64,000 bases of DNA from Blastopirellula sp. J2-11 (GCF_024584705.1 NZ_CP097384.1:1798001-1862000); one strand, 5' to 3'. Counted from the stretch's first letter, positions 53,700-62,640 are shown. A program made the numbers and translations. The notes: generated by a model not told the origin, from the letters alone.

Positions 53700-55142
53700 G
53701 TGGACGGGCAGAACGCGATAGCCGATTCAGCGGCCTACGAAATTACTCCGGCCAAGCGGAAACGCTTGCAGTCGATTTTCGACCATGCAACCGGCATGAT
53801 GAAACAGCCGAAGTACGACTTTGACTACGCTCATAGTTTGCTGGGCGAATGCGTCAAATCGGATCCGGCGAACTTAATCTACGCCGAGAAGATGCTGGAG
53901 AATTTGGAACGAAAATTCAAAGGCAAAAAGCCCTCGGGGCTCTTCTCGGCATTTTCTGGTCGCGGCGTCAAAAAGGCGTTGGCGGCCAAAAATTGGACCG
54001 ACGTGATCGCTCAGGGAGTCGACATGTTGAAATCGAATCCGTGGGATTCGTCAGCCCTAATCGGCATGGTCGACGCTTGTGCCGAGCTTCGTTGTCACGA
54101 AGTCGGTCTGCTGTTCATGCGAAATGCGACCGCCGGTTCGCCGAACGATATCGACGTTCGCCGCCATTGTGCTCGCTATCTCGGCCGCGTCGGACAATTT
54201 GACCAAGCGATCGCCGTCTGGCATTTTGTCAACGAAAAGACTCGCGGCGATGACGAAGCGAACAAGATGATTTCGCAGCTGACGCTCGATAAAGAGCGGA
54301 TGCGTCAGGGTTTGCCGACCATCACCAATAAGATTGACGTGCGTCCGGGCGAAAAAATACGGCCTCGCCCGAAGTCGAACCAGGAAGAGGTGAAGGCCGA
54401 AAAGCCGAAGGTTGCGATTCAGCTGAACGAAAAGCAGATTCTCGATCGGGTGATTTTGGACAACCCTGAGAAAATCGAGAACTACTTGAAGCTGGCCGAT
54501 TTGTGGCAACTCGACGACAAATACCACGAAGCGGAACTGGTCATGAGAAAAGCCCAGTCCGCCATCGGGCAGTCGATGGAGATTGTCTGCAAACTGGAAG
54601 ATATCCGGATTGGGCGAGCCCGACATCGATACGAAGTTGCCGAAAAGCAGTACGATGTCGAAAAAAAGGCCGAAAGCCGCAAGCTTGCGGACGATTTGAA
54701 GGACGAACTGAACCGGACCGAGCTCGAAATCTACCAACGCCGGGCTGAGCGGCGCCCAGACGACAAAAAACAGCTTTATGAGTATGGATTGCGGCTTAAA
54801 CGAGCGGGAAACTTCGAAGAAGCGATCGAGACCTTCGACCAGGTGATCGAAGGGGACGAGAAACTGCTGGCGATCGCCAATTTGGGAAAAGGGGAGTGTC
54901 TGCAGGCAAAAAAGAAGTATCACACGGCGATGGAGTGCTTCGAAGAAGCCCTAAGTTACAGTGACTCCTTGAGTTCCGACCGACAAAAGCAGCTTCTTTA
55001 CCGCGCCGGAGTGCTGGCGATGGGGCTAAGTGAGCTAGGGGACGCCAAAGCGTACTTTAAGCGACTGAAAAAAATGGATCCCAGCTACCGCGACGTCGGT
55101 TCAAGGCTAGACAAGGTCCGAAAAATGTTGCAAGATAAGTAG
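53700..55142 (+). CDS. TPR-repeat protein
   Basis: 480 aa from GTG 53700. Helical repeats throughout: WDSSALIGMVDACAELRCHE, GRVGQFDQAIAVWHFVNEKT, ENYLKLADLWQLDDKYHEAE, QLYEYGLRLKRAGNFEEAIE, YHTAMECFEEALSYSDSLSS, ELGDAKAYFKRLKKMDPSYR. No signal peptide or membrane segment, so likely a cytoplasmic scaffold. The central linker is charged (RPRPKSNQEEVKAEKPK). It is followed by rpsT after 88 bp. Confidence 0.85.
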   Translation: MDGQNAIADSAAYEITPAKRKRLQSIFDHATGMMKQPKYDFDYAHSLLGECVKSDPANLIYAEKMLENLERKFKGKKPSGLFSAFSGRGVKKALAAKNWTDVIAQGVDMLKSNPWDSSALIGMVDACAELRCHEVGLLFMRNATAGSPNDIDVRRHCARYLGRVGQFDQAIAVWHFVNEKTRGDDEANKMISQLTLDKERMRQGLPTITNKIDVRPGEKIRPRPKSNQEEVKAEKPKVAIQLNEKQILDRVILDNPEKIENYLKLADLWQLDDKYHEAELVMRKAQSAIGQSMEIVCKLEDIRIGRARHRYEVAEKQYDVEKKAESRKLADDLKDELNRTELEIYQRRAERRPDDKKQLYEYGLRLKRAGNFEEAIETFDQVIEGDEKLLAIANLGKGECLQAKKKYHTAMECFEEALSYSDSLSSDRQKQLLYRAGVLAMGLSELGDAKAYFKRLKKMDPSYRDVGSRLDKVRKMLQDK

Positions 55143-55230
55143 CTTCGCATTGAGAACACATTGTTCGCGGTAAGATAGCGGCCTCCTTCACCTACGAAAT
55201 TAGGGCCGCCCGCTAGGGAAATCAGGATCC

Positions 55231-55506
55231 ATGCCCAATACCAAGAGCGCCAAGAAACGCCTCCGTCAAAACGAAGTTCGCCGTGCCCGCAATAAGGCCG
55301 TCAAGTCGGCCCTGCGAAATCAGGTCCGAAAGGTCCGCACTGCGATCACTGCCGGTGATGCTGCCGTCATCGATACGGAAATGAAGGGCGCCGTGAAGCG
55401 TCTCGACAAAGCCGCCGCCGCTGGCATCATTCACGCCAACGCCGCCGCACGTCTGAAGTCGCGTCTGAACGCCGCCGCCAAGGCTGCGAAAGCCGCCCAA
55501 GCCTAA
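55231..55506 (+). CDS. rpsT: 30S ribosomal protein S20
   Basis: 91 aa. Classic S20: MPNTKSAKKRLRQNEVRRAR, NKAVKSALRNQVRKVR, and the Ala/Lys-rich helix AAAGIIHANAAARLKSRLNA. Binds 16S rRNA. A strong terminator follows 70 bp after the stop. Confidence 0.97.
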   Translation: MPNTKSAKKRLRQNEVRRARNKAVKSALRNQVRKVRTAITAGDAAVIDTEMKGAVKRLDKAAAAGIIHANAAARLKSRLNAAAKAAKAAQA

Positions 55507-55575
55507 TTTCCGTTACCAACCGATGGCTGCTCCTTATAGGGGGGCTGACGATCCGCGGGAATGGCGAATTATTGA

Positions 55576-55606
55576 ACCGACCGTCTCTGTACGGTCGGTT
55601 TTTTTT
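55576..55606 (+). terminator. intrinsic terminator of rpsT
   Basis: ACCGACCGT (55576-55584), loop of 6, ACGGTCGGT (55591-55599), then a run of T. Confidence 0.88.
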
Positions 55607-55858
55607 GGCGGGCTACTGTTCGCGTTGGGCGAGTGCTCTGTCTTGTAATGGAGCACTGGTCATGGCCTCCGCATGCGAAGGTGAAAATCCGCTCTTTGCG
55701 CCTTGCTGTTTATTCCGCACCAAGAATCTACAGATTTCCGCTCACCCTTGCGATTGCCGCTTTCTTGCGGCGTAGGGGAGATCGAATCAACGTGAGCGAA
55801 AAAGCTGCATCAAGTTGGCCGTTATCGGCGGCGACAGACCAGCTCGGGAGTTGCCGCC

Positions 55859-56008
55859 GAGGCGCTGAAGGTCATCAATCCGATCACCGCGATTCGCGCG
55901 ACGGCGATGTTGCTGGAGCAGACCGGCTAGACTGCCGCTGGTAAAAAGGTGTTGGACGCGATCCAAGTGGTCACCGGGACCAAGCTGAAGAGCATGGCAA
56001 AAGCCTGA
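55859..56008 (+). pseudogene. possible remnant of a dehydrogenase gene 3' end
   Basis: In one frame this stretch reads EALKVINPITAIRATAMLLE, QTG, a TAG at 55928, then TAAGKKVLDAIQVVTGTKLK and SMAKA before a TGA. The pattern resembles the C-terminus of isocitrate/isopropylmalate dehydrogenases (NP...A.MLLE), but the frame is broken by a stop and no intact 5' part exists upstream (55607-55858 contains no homologous frame that I recognise). Its GC composition is coding-like. The family is uncertain. Confidence 0.35.
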
Positions 56009-56015
56009 ACCAATC

Positions 56016-56047
56016 CACGAGCCTGTTTCATCTGAAACAGGCTCGTG
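56016..56047. other. perfect 15-bp hairpin upstream of an SDR gene
   Basis: CACGAGCCTGTTTCA (56016-56030), TC, TGAAACAGGCTCGTG (56033-56047). No T run, so it is not a plain intrinsic terminator; it sits 46 bp before the ATG of the next gene, where it could be a transcription stop for upstream RNA, a leader structure or a short repeat. Confidence 0.7.
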
Positions 56048-56092
56048 CTACAACCGGGGCGCCTCATCACTCTTTCCCACAGAGGTCCCCTC

Positions 56093-56869
56093 ATGACGCT
56101 TTCTACACTATTTGATCTTTCGGGCCGGACTGCTCTAGTCACCGGCGGCAGCAAAGGAATTGGCAAAGCGATCGCACGCGGTTTAGCGGAAGCCGGCGCC
56201 AACGTCTGCATTACGGCTCGCCATCCACAGGAGTTGGAAGCGGCCGCCCAGGAGATCGGCGTCGGACTTGATGTTCGCGTTGACTGGCGAATTTGCGATA
56301 TGGCTGACCGCGCAGCGGTCGACGCGTTGGCCGATTGGGTATTGGAAGAGTTTGGCCGGGTCGACATTTTGTTTAACAACGCCGGCACCAATCAGCCGCA
56401 GTTGCTGATCGAGACGACTGACGAAAGTTGGGATCGCGTACTGGAGATTAACTTCACCAGTTGCATGCGATTGGCTCGCAAACTGGCGCCAGGGATGATT
56501 GAGCATGGCTGGGGGCGAATCATTCATCTTTCCAGCGTGTTGGCGGTCGTTTCCAATCCTGGCCGGGGAAACTATTCGGGAACGAAAGGGGCGCTAAGTG
56601 CAATGACGCGCGCCCATGCGCTCGAACTGGGGCCGCATGGAATCACGGTCAATTGCCTGGCGCCGGGACCGATTGCGACTGATCTGCCGATGAGCCTGCT
56701 CAATGACGAACAAAAGCAGCGATTCGCCGAGCGGACGGCGGTATTACGGTGGGGCGAAACGAAAGATCTCGTCGGTCCCGCTTTACTTTTGGCCAGCGAT
56801 GCGGGAGCGTATATAACTGGAACAACACTCCTCGTCGAAGGCGGAATGATCTGCCGCACGTTTGATTAA
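56093..56869 (+). CDS. short-chain dehydrogenase/reductase (gluconate 5-dehydrogenase-like)
   Basis: 258 aa from ATG 56093 (AGAGG upstream). Cofactor motif LVTGGSKGIGKAIARGLAEA, NNAGTN, catalytic Ser in IIHLSSVLAVVS, and YSGTKGALSAMTRAHALELG carrying the active-site Tyr and Lys. The C-terminal YITGTTLLVEGGM is classical. The sequence pattern is near gluconate 5-dehydrogenase/3-oxoacyl reductase-like SDRs; the substrate is uncertain. Confidence 0.9.
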   Translation: MTLSTLFDLSGRTALVTGGSKGIGKAIARGLAEAGANVCITARHPQELEAAAQEIGVGLDVRVDWRICDMADRAAVDALADWVLEEFGRVDILFNNAGTNQPQLLIETTDESWDRVLEINFTSCMRLARKLAPGMIEHGWGRIIHLSSVLAVVSNPGRGNYSGTKGALSAMTRAHALELGPHGITVNCLAPGPIATDLPMSLLNDEQKQRFAERTAVLRWGETKDLVGPALLLASDAGAYITGTTLLVEGGMICRTFD

Positions 56870-56961
56870 GAATCGACGACTTCACCGGGATGTTCGCTTT
56901 CTCTTCATAGAGAGCTGATATAAACAACCGTTTGTGCACGATAGACAACAGGGCTAAAGCT

Positions 56962-57321
56962 ATGGAACTGCATGTCGTTTCTCATGACGGGGACGTCGTT
57001 CAGGTGGCCGTTTCCGGACGTGTTACTCAAGATGGTTCGATGCGCGAGACGGAACCGATCTCCGCTTTGATCGGCTTAGACGCCTACCAACGAACCGTGT
57101 TGCTGAACATGCAAGAAGCCGACATCATCGATTCCAGCGGAGTTGGTTGGCTGCTAACGTGCCATAAGCGATTCAACGAAGCCCATGGCAAATTGATCAT
57201 GTTCAACATGCCCCAAATAGTCGCTAATGTCTTTAAGCTAATGCGGTTGGACAGTTTCTTTCACATTGTCGCCAACGGCGAAGCAGCGATGCGGATGGCC
57301 AAAGGAGAAAACCGTGACTGA
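56962..57321 (+). CDS. STAS-domain anti-sigma factor antagonist-like protein
   Basis: 119 aa from ATG 56962. STAS fold: VVQVAVSGRVTQDG, VLLNMQEADIIDSSGVGWLL (the phosphorylatable Ser in DSSGVG), THKRFNEAHGKLIMF-like CHKRFNEAHGKLIMF and VFKLMRLDSFFHIVANGEAA. In the SpoIIAA family, phosphorylation of that serine by an anti-sigma kinase switches binding. No kinase or sigma factor gene is nearby; instead the gene overlaps the next by 8 bp, suggesting partnership with the ATPase. Confidence 0.88.
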   Translation: MELHVVSHDGDVVQVAVSGRVTQDGSMRETEPISALIGLDAYQRTVLLNMQEADIIDSSGVGWLLTCHKRFNEAHGKLIMFNMPQIVANVFKLMRLDSFFHIVANGEAAMRMAKGENRD

Positions 57322-58549
57322 GACGCTTGCCCCTGATTTCGTCAAAATTGATTTAGCCACTATTGAGCCCGATATCGCGGTCAAGTTGCTGATTCACCAA
57401 GCAGCGCAGATGCAAGCGAGCGACTTGTTCGTGTTGGCTTGTGACGGCGTTGTGCAAGTTGCCGTTCGACAGTGGGGACGGATGAAGAAAATCCGTGACG
57501 TTCCGGCCGACCAGGGACGATCATGGATCAGCTATCTCAAAGCGATGAGCAGCATGGACATCGCGGAACGTCGTCGACCGCAGGATGGTCGTTGGATTTT
57601 TGACGATCAAGGGCGCCAACTCGATTTGCGGCTCAGTTTGCTGCCGACTTTGTACGGCGAAGATTTAACAGTCCGATTGCTCGATCGCAACTCCAGTTTG
57701 CTCTCGGTTGACCAGCTAGGGCTGAACCGTCACGATCGCCAGGGGATCATGTCGATGATCCAGGCGAACGCCGGATTGATCTTGGTGACCGGTCCAACCG
57801 GCACCGGCAAGACGACAACCCTGTACGCTTGTCTTCAATTCCTGAACGACGGCAAGCGCAAAATCAACACGCTGGAAGATCCCGTCGAGTTTTCGCTTGC
57901 CGGCATCCGGCAGTCGCAAGTCCATCCGAAGATTGGTCTCGATTTTTCCGAATTGTTGCGCAGCGTCATTCGTCAGCAGCCCGACGTGATCATGATCGGC
58001 GAGATTCGTGATCCGGAAACAGCGGCGACTGCCGTTCGTGCGGCCAATAGCGGTCATCTGGTGCTCGCGACGCTACATGCTCCGGTCGCTGCCGCTGCGG
58101 TGCAAAGTATGTTGTCGCTTGACGTGAACCCGCACTTTCTGGCGAGCGGCTTGCGCGGCGTATTGTCGCAGCGGCTGGTGCGAGTTCTTGATGAGAAAAC
58201 GCGAATTCCCTATGAGCTAGGGCCTGGAGGCGCCGCGGCGACCTTTGGCGATGTGCAAGAGTTAATTGAGCCCGGCGATGGAGAAGTCTTTTATGGACCG
58301 GATCCGTCTGCTCCGAACGAAGGCTACTCGGGCCGTACCGCGATTTTTGAATTGATGGAAGTGACCGGCGATATTCGCCGTGCAATTTCCGACAAGTTGC
58401 CGGCCCATGAGTTGGAATCGATTGCAATTCGTCATGGGATGCTCGATTTCCGTCGCGCCGCATTGATGAAGGTCGCCCAAGGGGTGACCAGCATGGAAGA
58501 AGTCTTCAAGAATGTGCCGACCGAATATTTGGGTCTGGAAGACGCATAA
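57314..58549 (+). CDS. GspE/PilB-like type II secretion/type IV pilus ATPase
   Basis: 411 aa from GTG 57314 (AAAGGAG upstream), overlapping the STAS gene by 8 bp. Walker A GPTGTGKTTTLYACLQF, Asp box TLEDPVEFSLAGIRQSQVHP, Walker B DVIMIGEIRDPETAATAVRA and His box HLVLATLHAPVAAAAVQS. A short N-terminal domain precedes it (AAQMQASDLFVLACDGVVQV). The C-terminal zinc motif (four Cys) typical of GspE is missing: around RVLDEKTRIPYELGPGG there are no cysteines. No other pilus or secretion gene is in the window. Confidence 0.88.
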   Translation: MTETLAPDFVKIDLATIEPDIAVKLLIHQAAQMQASDLFVLACDGVVQVAVRQWGRMKKIRDVPADQGRSWISYLKAMSSMDIAERRRPQDGRWIFDDQGRQLDLRLSLLPTLYGEDLTVRLLDRNSSLLSVDQLGLNRHDRQGIMSMIQANAGLILVTGPTGTGKTTTLYACLQFLNDGKRKINTLEDPVEFSLAGIRQSQVHPKIGLDFSELLRSVIRQQPDVIMIGEIRDPETAATAVRAANSGHLVLATLHAPVAAAAVQSMLSLDVNPHFLASGLRGVLSQRLVRVLDEKTRIPYELGPGGAAATFGDVQELIEPGDGEVFYGPDPSAPNEGYSGRTAIFELMEVTGDIRRAISDKLPAHELESIAIRHGMLDFRRAALMKVAQGVTSMEEVFKNVPTEYLGLEDA

Positions 58550-58577
58550 CCGCTTGCGTCTTCTAGGACACGGCGGC

Positions 58578-59603
58578 TCAATTGCCCGAAATGAAACGAT
58601 CGGTCCGTTGACGCATGCGTCGTTCCGCTTCGCGAAACTCGGCCGCCGCTGTCTGCACTGGTTGCGGCAAGCGGTAGAGGTCATCGGCGGGCCAACGCGT
58701 CAGATCGCTCGGGTCTAGCTTCGGCCCGCTCGTCGTTCGGCCATGTCGGACCAGCGAAACCAATTGATCGACCGGAGAGTTGCGAGTCGCTTTCTCAATC
58801 GAATCTCGATACTGATAGGTAACGGCGCGGAGCGAACGTTCGCTGGCGACGTAGTTCTCGGCCGCTTGTTTCGCGGCGGCGTCGATATCCAAGTAAAGCG
58901 CCACACGAAACGCCTGGCGAGCGAATGAGCGGCGATTGTCAAGCGGCGACAGCGTCGAAGATTCTTCTCCCAGCGCATCGCAGTGGACGCTCGCGAGTCC
59001 CCGATTCCAATCATGCGGAGCGCGGAAGATGCAAGTAAATTCTTTGGCGCCTTCCAATGTCGTTTGCCGTGCTGGCTTTAGTTTGAAGTAAACGCCGGCG
59101 CCGCGATGAATGGTTCCGCTGGCCGCGATCAGTTCGACCGGCGAACGGAGTTCGTACTTGGTCGTCGTCGAATTTTTGCGACTTGCGCCGCCGCTGATAT
59201 TGCCGCTGACGACGCCGTCGTATTTTCCGTTCAGGTTGGCTCCGAGGGTCGCGTCGGTCTCTTTCTTTTGTTCGATTTGCAGACCGCCGGTCAGCGTGTT
59301 CTCCAGCGTCGTCCGAGGAGAGTAGTCGACGACGGTGATCCGCGGATCGTTGCTTTCGATCCGAATGACGAACTGCAGCAAGTCGTTCTCGGCCTCATAG
59401 GCGACCAGCGACGAGACGACGAATTTCGCTTCGATTAACCGTTCGTCCCCGACATAGTCATCGGGCGTGACGTCGCGGCAAGGAATGCGATAACCGACGT
59501 CAAAATTGACCGGGGCTGCGGTTGCTAGCGCCGCCGAAGATAGCGTCGCCAGCGTGAATAGTAAGCCGAACGAGATCGAGCGGAACGAAAAATTCGCCAA
59601 CAT
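58578..59603 (-). CDS. secreted protein of unknown function
   Basis: 341 aa. Signal peptide ANFSFRSISFGLLFTLATLS, cut after ATAAP. Mature part: beta-rich N-terminal half with hydroxyamino and Gly-rich stretches (VDYSPRTTLENTLTGGLQIE, NGKYDGVVSGNISGGASRKN), a motif FTCIFRAPHDWNRGLASVHC with two Cys, then a helical C-terminus (DIDAAAKQAAENYVASERSL, EFREAERRMRQRTDRFI). No family recognised. Single gene convergent with the GspE-like ATPase. Confidence 0.7.
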   Translation of the reverse strand: MLANFSFRSISFGLLFTLATLSSAALATAAPVNFDVGYRIPCRDVTPDDYVGDERLIEAKFVVSSLVAYEAENDLLQFVIRIESNDPRITVVDYSPRTTLENTLTGGLQIEQKKETDATLGANLNGKYDGVVSGNISGGASRKNSTTTKYELRSPVELIAASGTIHRGAGVYFKLKPARQTTLEGAKEFTCIFRAPHDWNRGLASVHCDALGEESSTLSPLDNRRSFARQAFRVALYLDIDAAAKQAAENYVASERSLRAVTYQYRDSIEKATRNSPVDQLVSLVRHGRTTSGPKLDPSDLTRWPADDLYRLPQPVQTAAAEFREAERRMRQRTDRFISGN

Positions 59604-59825
59604 CCTTGCCTCCTGCGGAAAGCGATTTGCTACCGTGCCTAGGGCGGATTGCTTGGCTGCGATTCCATGCAGCGGGCGGCTGACGTTCAGCCGCGGATCT
59701 GGTTCACCTCATCATTGAGAGTCAAAGCGTCGCCGAGTGATTCCGGTTGCAATGGTAAGCGACATCGATCTGGCGGCAACGGGCGATCGTGCGGATCACG
59801 CAATTCGTGGCAAAAGATATTGGTG

Positions 59826-60560
59826 CTAGCCGATGGAAACCTGGTCAAACGATTCGATGCCGGGATGTCCATTTCCGTTTTCGATTGGCGCGTTGCCGAC
59901 GCGATAGCAAAGTCCGGTCTGCATACCGGCTTCGCGCGCCGCGTCCAGTTCGCCGACGATATCGCTGAGAAAGAGGATCTCGCCGGCGTCGCAACCATAG
60001 TCGCCAGCGATGGCGCGATAGCTGTCGGCTGCTTTCTTGGGGCCGGTCGTCGTGTCGTAATGACCACGAAACGACGATAGCAGATCGCCGTGATTGGTGT
60101 GCCCAAAGAACATCTTCTGGGCGGCGACGCTGCCGGAAGAATAGATCCGGACATCTTTGTCAGCGTCGTTCCAGCGGGCCAGGGCAGGGGGGACGTCGTC
60201 AAAGACGGCGGCGACCAGTTCGCCCGAGTCGAAGCCGGACTTCCAGATCAAGCCTTGCAACTGCTTGAGCCCGGTCGCTTTGACGTCGTTATCCATCAGA
60301 CGCGTCATTTCGGCGCTGACGCGCTGTCGCTTGTCTTGTTCGGTAGCGTCGGCTTGCGTCCATTGGGCGAACGATTCTGCGCCGGCATCTTGGGCGATAT
60401 ATTCGAGCACCGGGGCCAGCGCAGGCGTATTCCACGCCGATTGCAAATAGGCGTCCAGTTCGCGCCGCACAAACGGAAACATCACGTCGTAGACGAAGGC
60501 GACGCTGGCGGTCGTCCCTTCGATATCCAACAGCAAGCCGCGACCCGAAAAATTGATCAC
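59826..60560 (-). CDS. mtnC: enolase-phosphatase E1 (methionine salvage)
   Basis: 244 aa. HAD-family enzyme converting 2,3-diketo-5-methylthiopentyl-1-phosphate to acireductone. Signature LLLDIEGTTASVAFVYDVMF (nucleophilic Asp in DIEGTT), YSSGSVAAQKMFFGHT, FLSDIVGELDAAREAGMQT. It overlaps mtnD by 4 bp and is last in an mtnB-mtnD-mtnC set. Confidence 0.95.
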   Translation of the reverse strand: MINFSGRGLLLDIEGTTASVAFVYDVMFPFVRRELDAYLQSAWNTPALAPVLEYIAQDAGAESFAQWTQADATEQDKRQRVSAEMTRLMDNDVKATGLKQLQGLIWKSGFDSGELVAAVFDDVPPALARWNDADKDVRIYSSGSVAAQKMFFGHTNHGDLLSSFRGHYDTTTGPKKAADSYRAIAGDYGCDAGEILFLSDIVGELDAAREAGMQTGLCYRVGNAPIENGNGHPGIESFDQVSIG

Positions 60561-61138
60561 GGTTTCACCACCGGATCAAGATCGTCGGCCTTGGCGATAT
60601 AGTCTGGACCCCAGCAGAGCGGCGAGTAGTTCTCGTGCACTCCTTGATCCATGTAATGGGGCGTCCAGCCGCTTGCGTCTTCAAACAGCCGGATGCAGCG
60701 GATCGTCTGCTCGTCGCAGAGGGTGAACCAATGCTTCATGTTGGCCGGTACGTTGATCAGGTCGCCGGATTCGACCAAGACCGAGAAGACCGGGCCTGTG
60801 GGCGGATGAATGTGAAAGACCCCTTGGCCTTTGACCGTGAAGCGAACTTCGTCTTCGCTGTGCGTATGTTCTTTGTCGAACTTCGCCAACAGCGCGTCTA
60901 GATTGGGCGTCTCTGGATTGACGTTGATCACATCGGCCGTGACGTAGCCGCCTTTGGCTTTTAGGCGTTCAATTTCCGGCGCGTAGGCGGTCAGGATTTC
61001 TTCGTTGGTCGCATCAACGCCGATCCGTCCTTCGACTTCCCACTTTTCGTACCAGATGCCGTACGGCGCCAAGTATTCACGAATCGCGTCGGTCTCTTGG
61101 ATGCGACGGTTCTCGTCGTGGATGGTTATGCTCGCCAT
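60557..61138 (-). CDS. mtnD: acireductone dioxygenase
   Basis: 193 aa from ATG 61138. Cupin enzyme using Fe or Ni; the on-pathway iron form yields the 2-keto acid precursor of methionine plus formate. Metal ligands in EHTHSEDEVRF (HxHxxxE) and PANMKHWFTL (His). DENRRIQETDAIREYLAPYG and IRCIRLFEDASGWTPHYM also match the family. Starts 38 bp after mtnB; overlaps mtnC by 4 bp. Confidence 0.95.
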   Translation of the reverse strand: MASITIHDENRRIQETDAIREYLAPYGIWYEKWEVEGRIGVDATNEEILTAYAPEIERLKAKGGYVTADVINVNPETPNLDALLAKFDKEHTHSEDEVRFTVKGQGVFHIHPPTGPVFSVLVESGDLINVPANMKHWFTLCDEQTIRCIRLFEDASGWTPHYMDQGVHENYSPLCWGPDYIAKADDLDPVVKP

Positions 61139-61176
61139 GGGGAGATCTCTCCGAATATCGCTGCAAAATTGACAGG

Positions 61177-61902
61177 TTAAACGGCCGAAGCGGCGCTGCG
61201 AAGTTCGCCGCACAGCAGCATGCGACGGACCAAGGTTTCAAACAGAAACTCGTATATCTCGATATGACGTCGGGCCTCGGCGACATCGGCGCCCCAGGTA
61301 TAAAGCCCGTGACGACGAATCAAATAGCCATGAATAGGCGGTTGCGACTGGTCGCTTAGCCGCGCGGCGACTTGCTCCGCCAAAACCGGAATGTCTTGCG
61401 TGTTGTCGAAGACCGGCACCCATTCGGCATGCTCGTGCGTTTTGACGCCGGAGAGACCTTTGAGCATCTCGTATCCTTCGATCGCAAATCCCCCTTCGTC
61501 GAAGAAGTAGTCCGACAGCAAGGTTCCCCAGATCGAATGCGTATGCAAGATCGAGCCCACGCCGGGCTGACCGGCGGCGACGACGTGCAACAGCGTTTCG
61601 GCCGAGGACTTCGGCTGGTCGGTAGTCGCGGCGCCTTCGATGTCGACTTGATGACCCTGGTCGTTGACGCGGACAAAGTCGGCGCGCGTCAGGCGTCCTT
61701 TGTCCATGCCGCTGGCGGTCAGCAGCAATTGCAGCGGATCGTGCTTGAGCACGACGCTATAGTTGCTGCTGGTTCCAACCGACCAACCGCGTTGAAAGAA
61801 GTACGTGCCGGTTTCGCGAAGCGCATCAATTTCCGCTTCTTTGCCGGCCAATGCTGAATGGGGCAAACCATGCGGAGCGCCGCCGAGGGAGACGTTTTCC
61901 AT
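61177..61902 (-). CDS. mtnB: methylthioribulose-1-phosphate dehydratase
   Basis: 241 aa. Class II aldolase fold zinc enzyme, third step of methionine salvage. ATYFFQRGWSVGTSSNYSV-like TYFFQRGWSVGTSSNYSV, LTASGMDKGRL, SSAETLLHVVAAGQPGVGSI, zinc site LHTHSIWGTLLS and YLIRRHGLYTWGADVAEARR. First of the three-gene unit mtnB-mtnD-mtnC; mtnA, mtnK and mtnN are not in the window. Confidence 0.94.
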   Translation of the reverse strand: MENVSLGGAPHGLPHSALAGKEAEIDALRETGTYFFQRGWSVGTSSNYSVVLKHDPLQLLLTASGMDKGRLTRADFVRVNDQGHQVDIEGAATTDQPKSSAETLLHVVAAGQPGVGSILHTHSIWGTLLSDYFFDEGGFAIEGYEMLKGLSGVKTHEHAEWVPVFDNTQDIPVLAEQVAARLSDQSQPPIHGYLIRRHGLYTWGADVAEARRHIEIYEFLFETLVRRMLLCGELRSAASAV

Positions 61903-61980
61903 AAATCTTCGTTACAGGATCTGGGGGTGCGTAAAACGCCAGTCTAACACGATTTACGGCGACGGCAACCGATCGAAACT

Positions 61981-62568
61981 CTAGCTATGCATCCGGGGAT
62001 TCTCGTCCCCTACGGCGATAATCTCCGCTTCCGCCGCGGCCAGTTCTTCCAGACGACGCATCACGGTCGCATCGTCTGCATATTGTTTGGCCAAGCGAAC
62101 ATAGGCCGAGTGGTGTCGCGCTTCGGACTCAAACAGCTGATCGTAAAAGTTCGCCAGACGCGGGTCTTCGAGCCGTTCGCGCAAAATGCCAAACCGTTCG
62201 CAGCTGCGGGCCTCGATCAGACCGGCGACTAGCAAGCGGTCGACCGCACGTTCGGGCTCGTTCTTGCGAACCAACGCGTGCAATTTCTCCCCATATTTGC
62301 TCGGTTTGATCCGGCAGAAACGGACTCCCCGCTCGTGGAGCAACTCCAGCACCAGGTGAAAGTGCTCTAGCTCTTCGTTGACGATCTCGGTCATCGCGCG
62401 GCAGAGATCTTCGTTCTCGACATAGGCGAAGATCATGTTCATCGCGACGCCGGCCGCTTTTTTTTCGCAGTGGGCGTGATCGATCAGCAGCAGATCGAGA
62501 TTCTCGGTGACCTGAGTCAGCCAACTTTCGGAACTTGTCGATTGAAGATGCAGCACGGATCGGTTCAC
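61981..62568 (-). CDS. miaE: tRNA 2-methylthio-N6-isopentenyladenosine hydroxylase
   Basis: 195 aa. Non-heme diiron oxygenase that hydroxylates the isopentenyl group at A37 of tRNAs. Ferritin-like helices with DHAHCEKKAAGVAMNMIF, VNEELEHFHLVLELL and FESEARHHSAYVRLAKQYAD supply the Glu/His ligands. ARSCERFGILRERLEDPRLA is a family signature. Single gene. Confidence 0.9.
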   Translation of the reverse strand: MNRSVLHLQSTSSESWLTQVTENLDLLLIDHAHCEKKAAGVAMNMIFAYVENEDLCRAMTEIVNEELEHFHLVLELLHERGVRFCRIKPSKYGEKLHALVRKNEPERAVDRLLVAGLIEARSCERFGILRERLEDPRLANFYDQLFESEARHHSAYVRLAKQYADDATVMRRLEELAAAEAEIIAVGDENPRMHS

Positions 62569-62640
62569 GCCGAGTGGGAAAAGGGGAAATCGCCAATGTA
62601 GGCGCGCTATGCGGTTGGCTCAAGGTGATGAGCGCACGAA

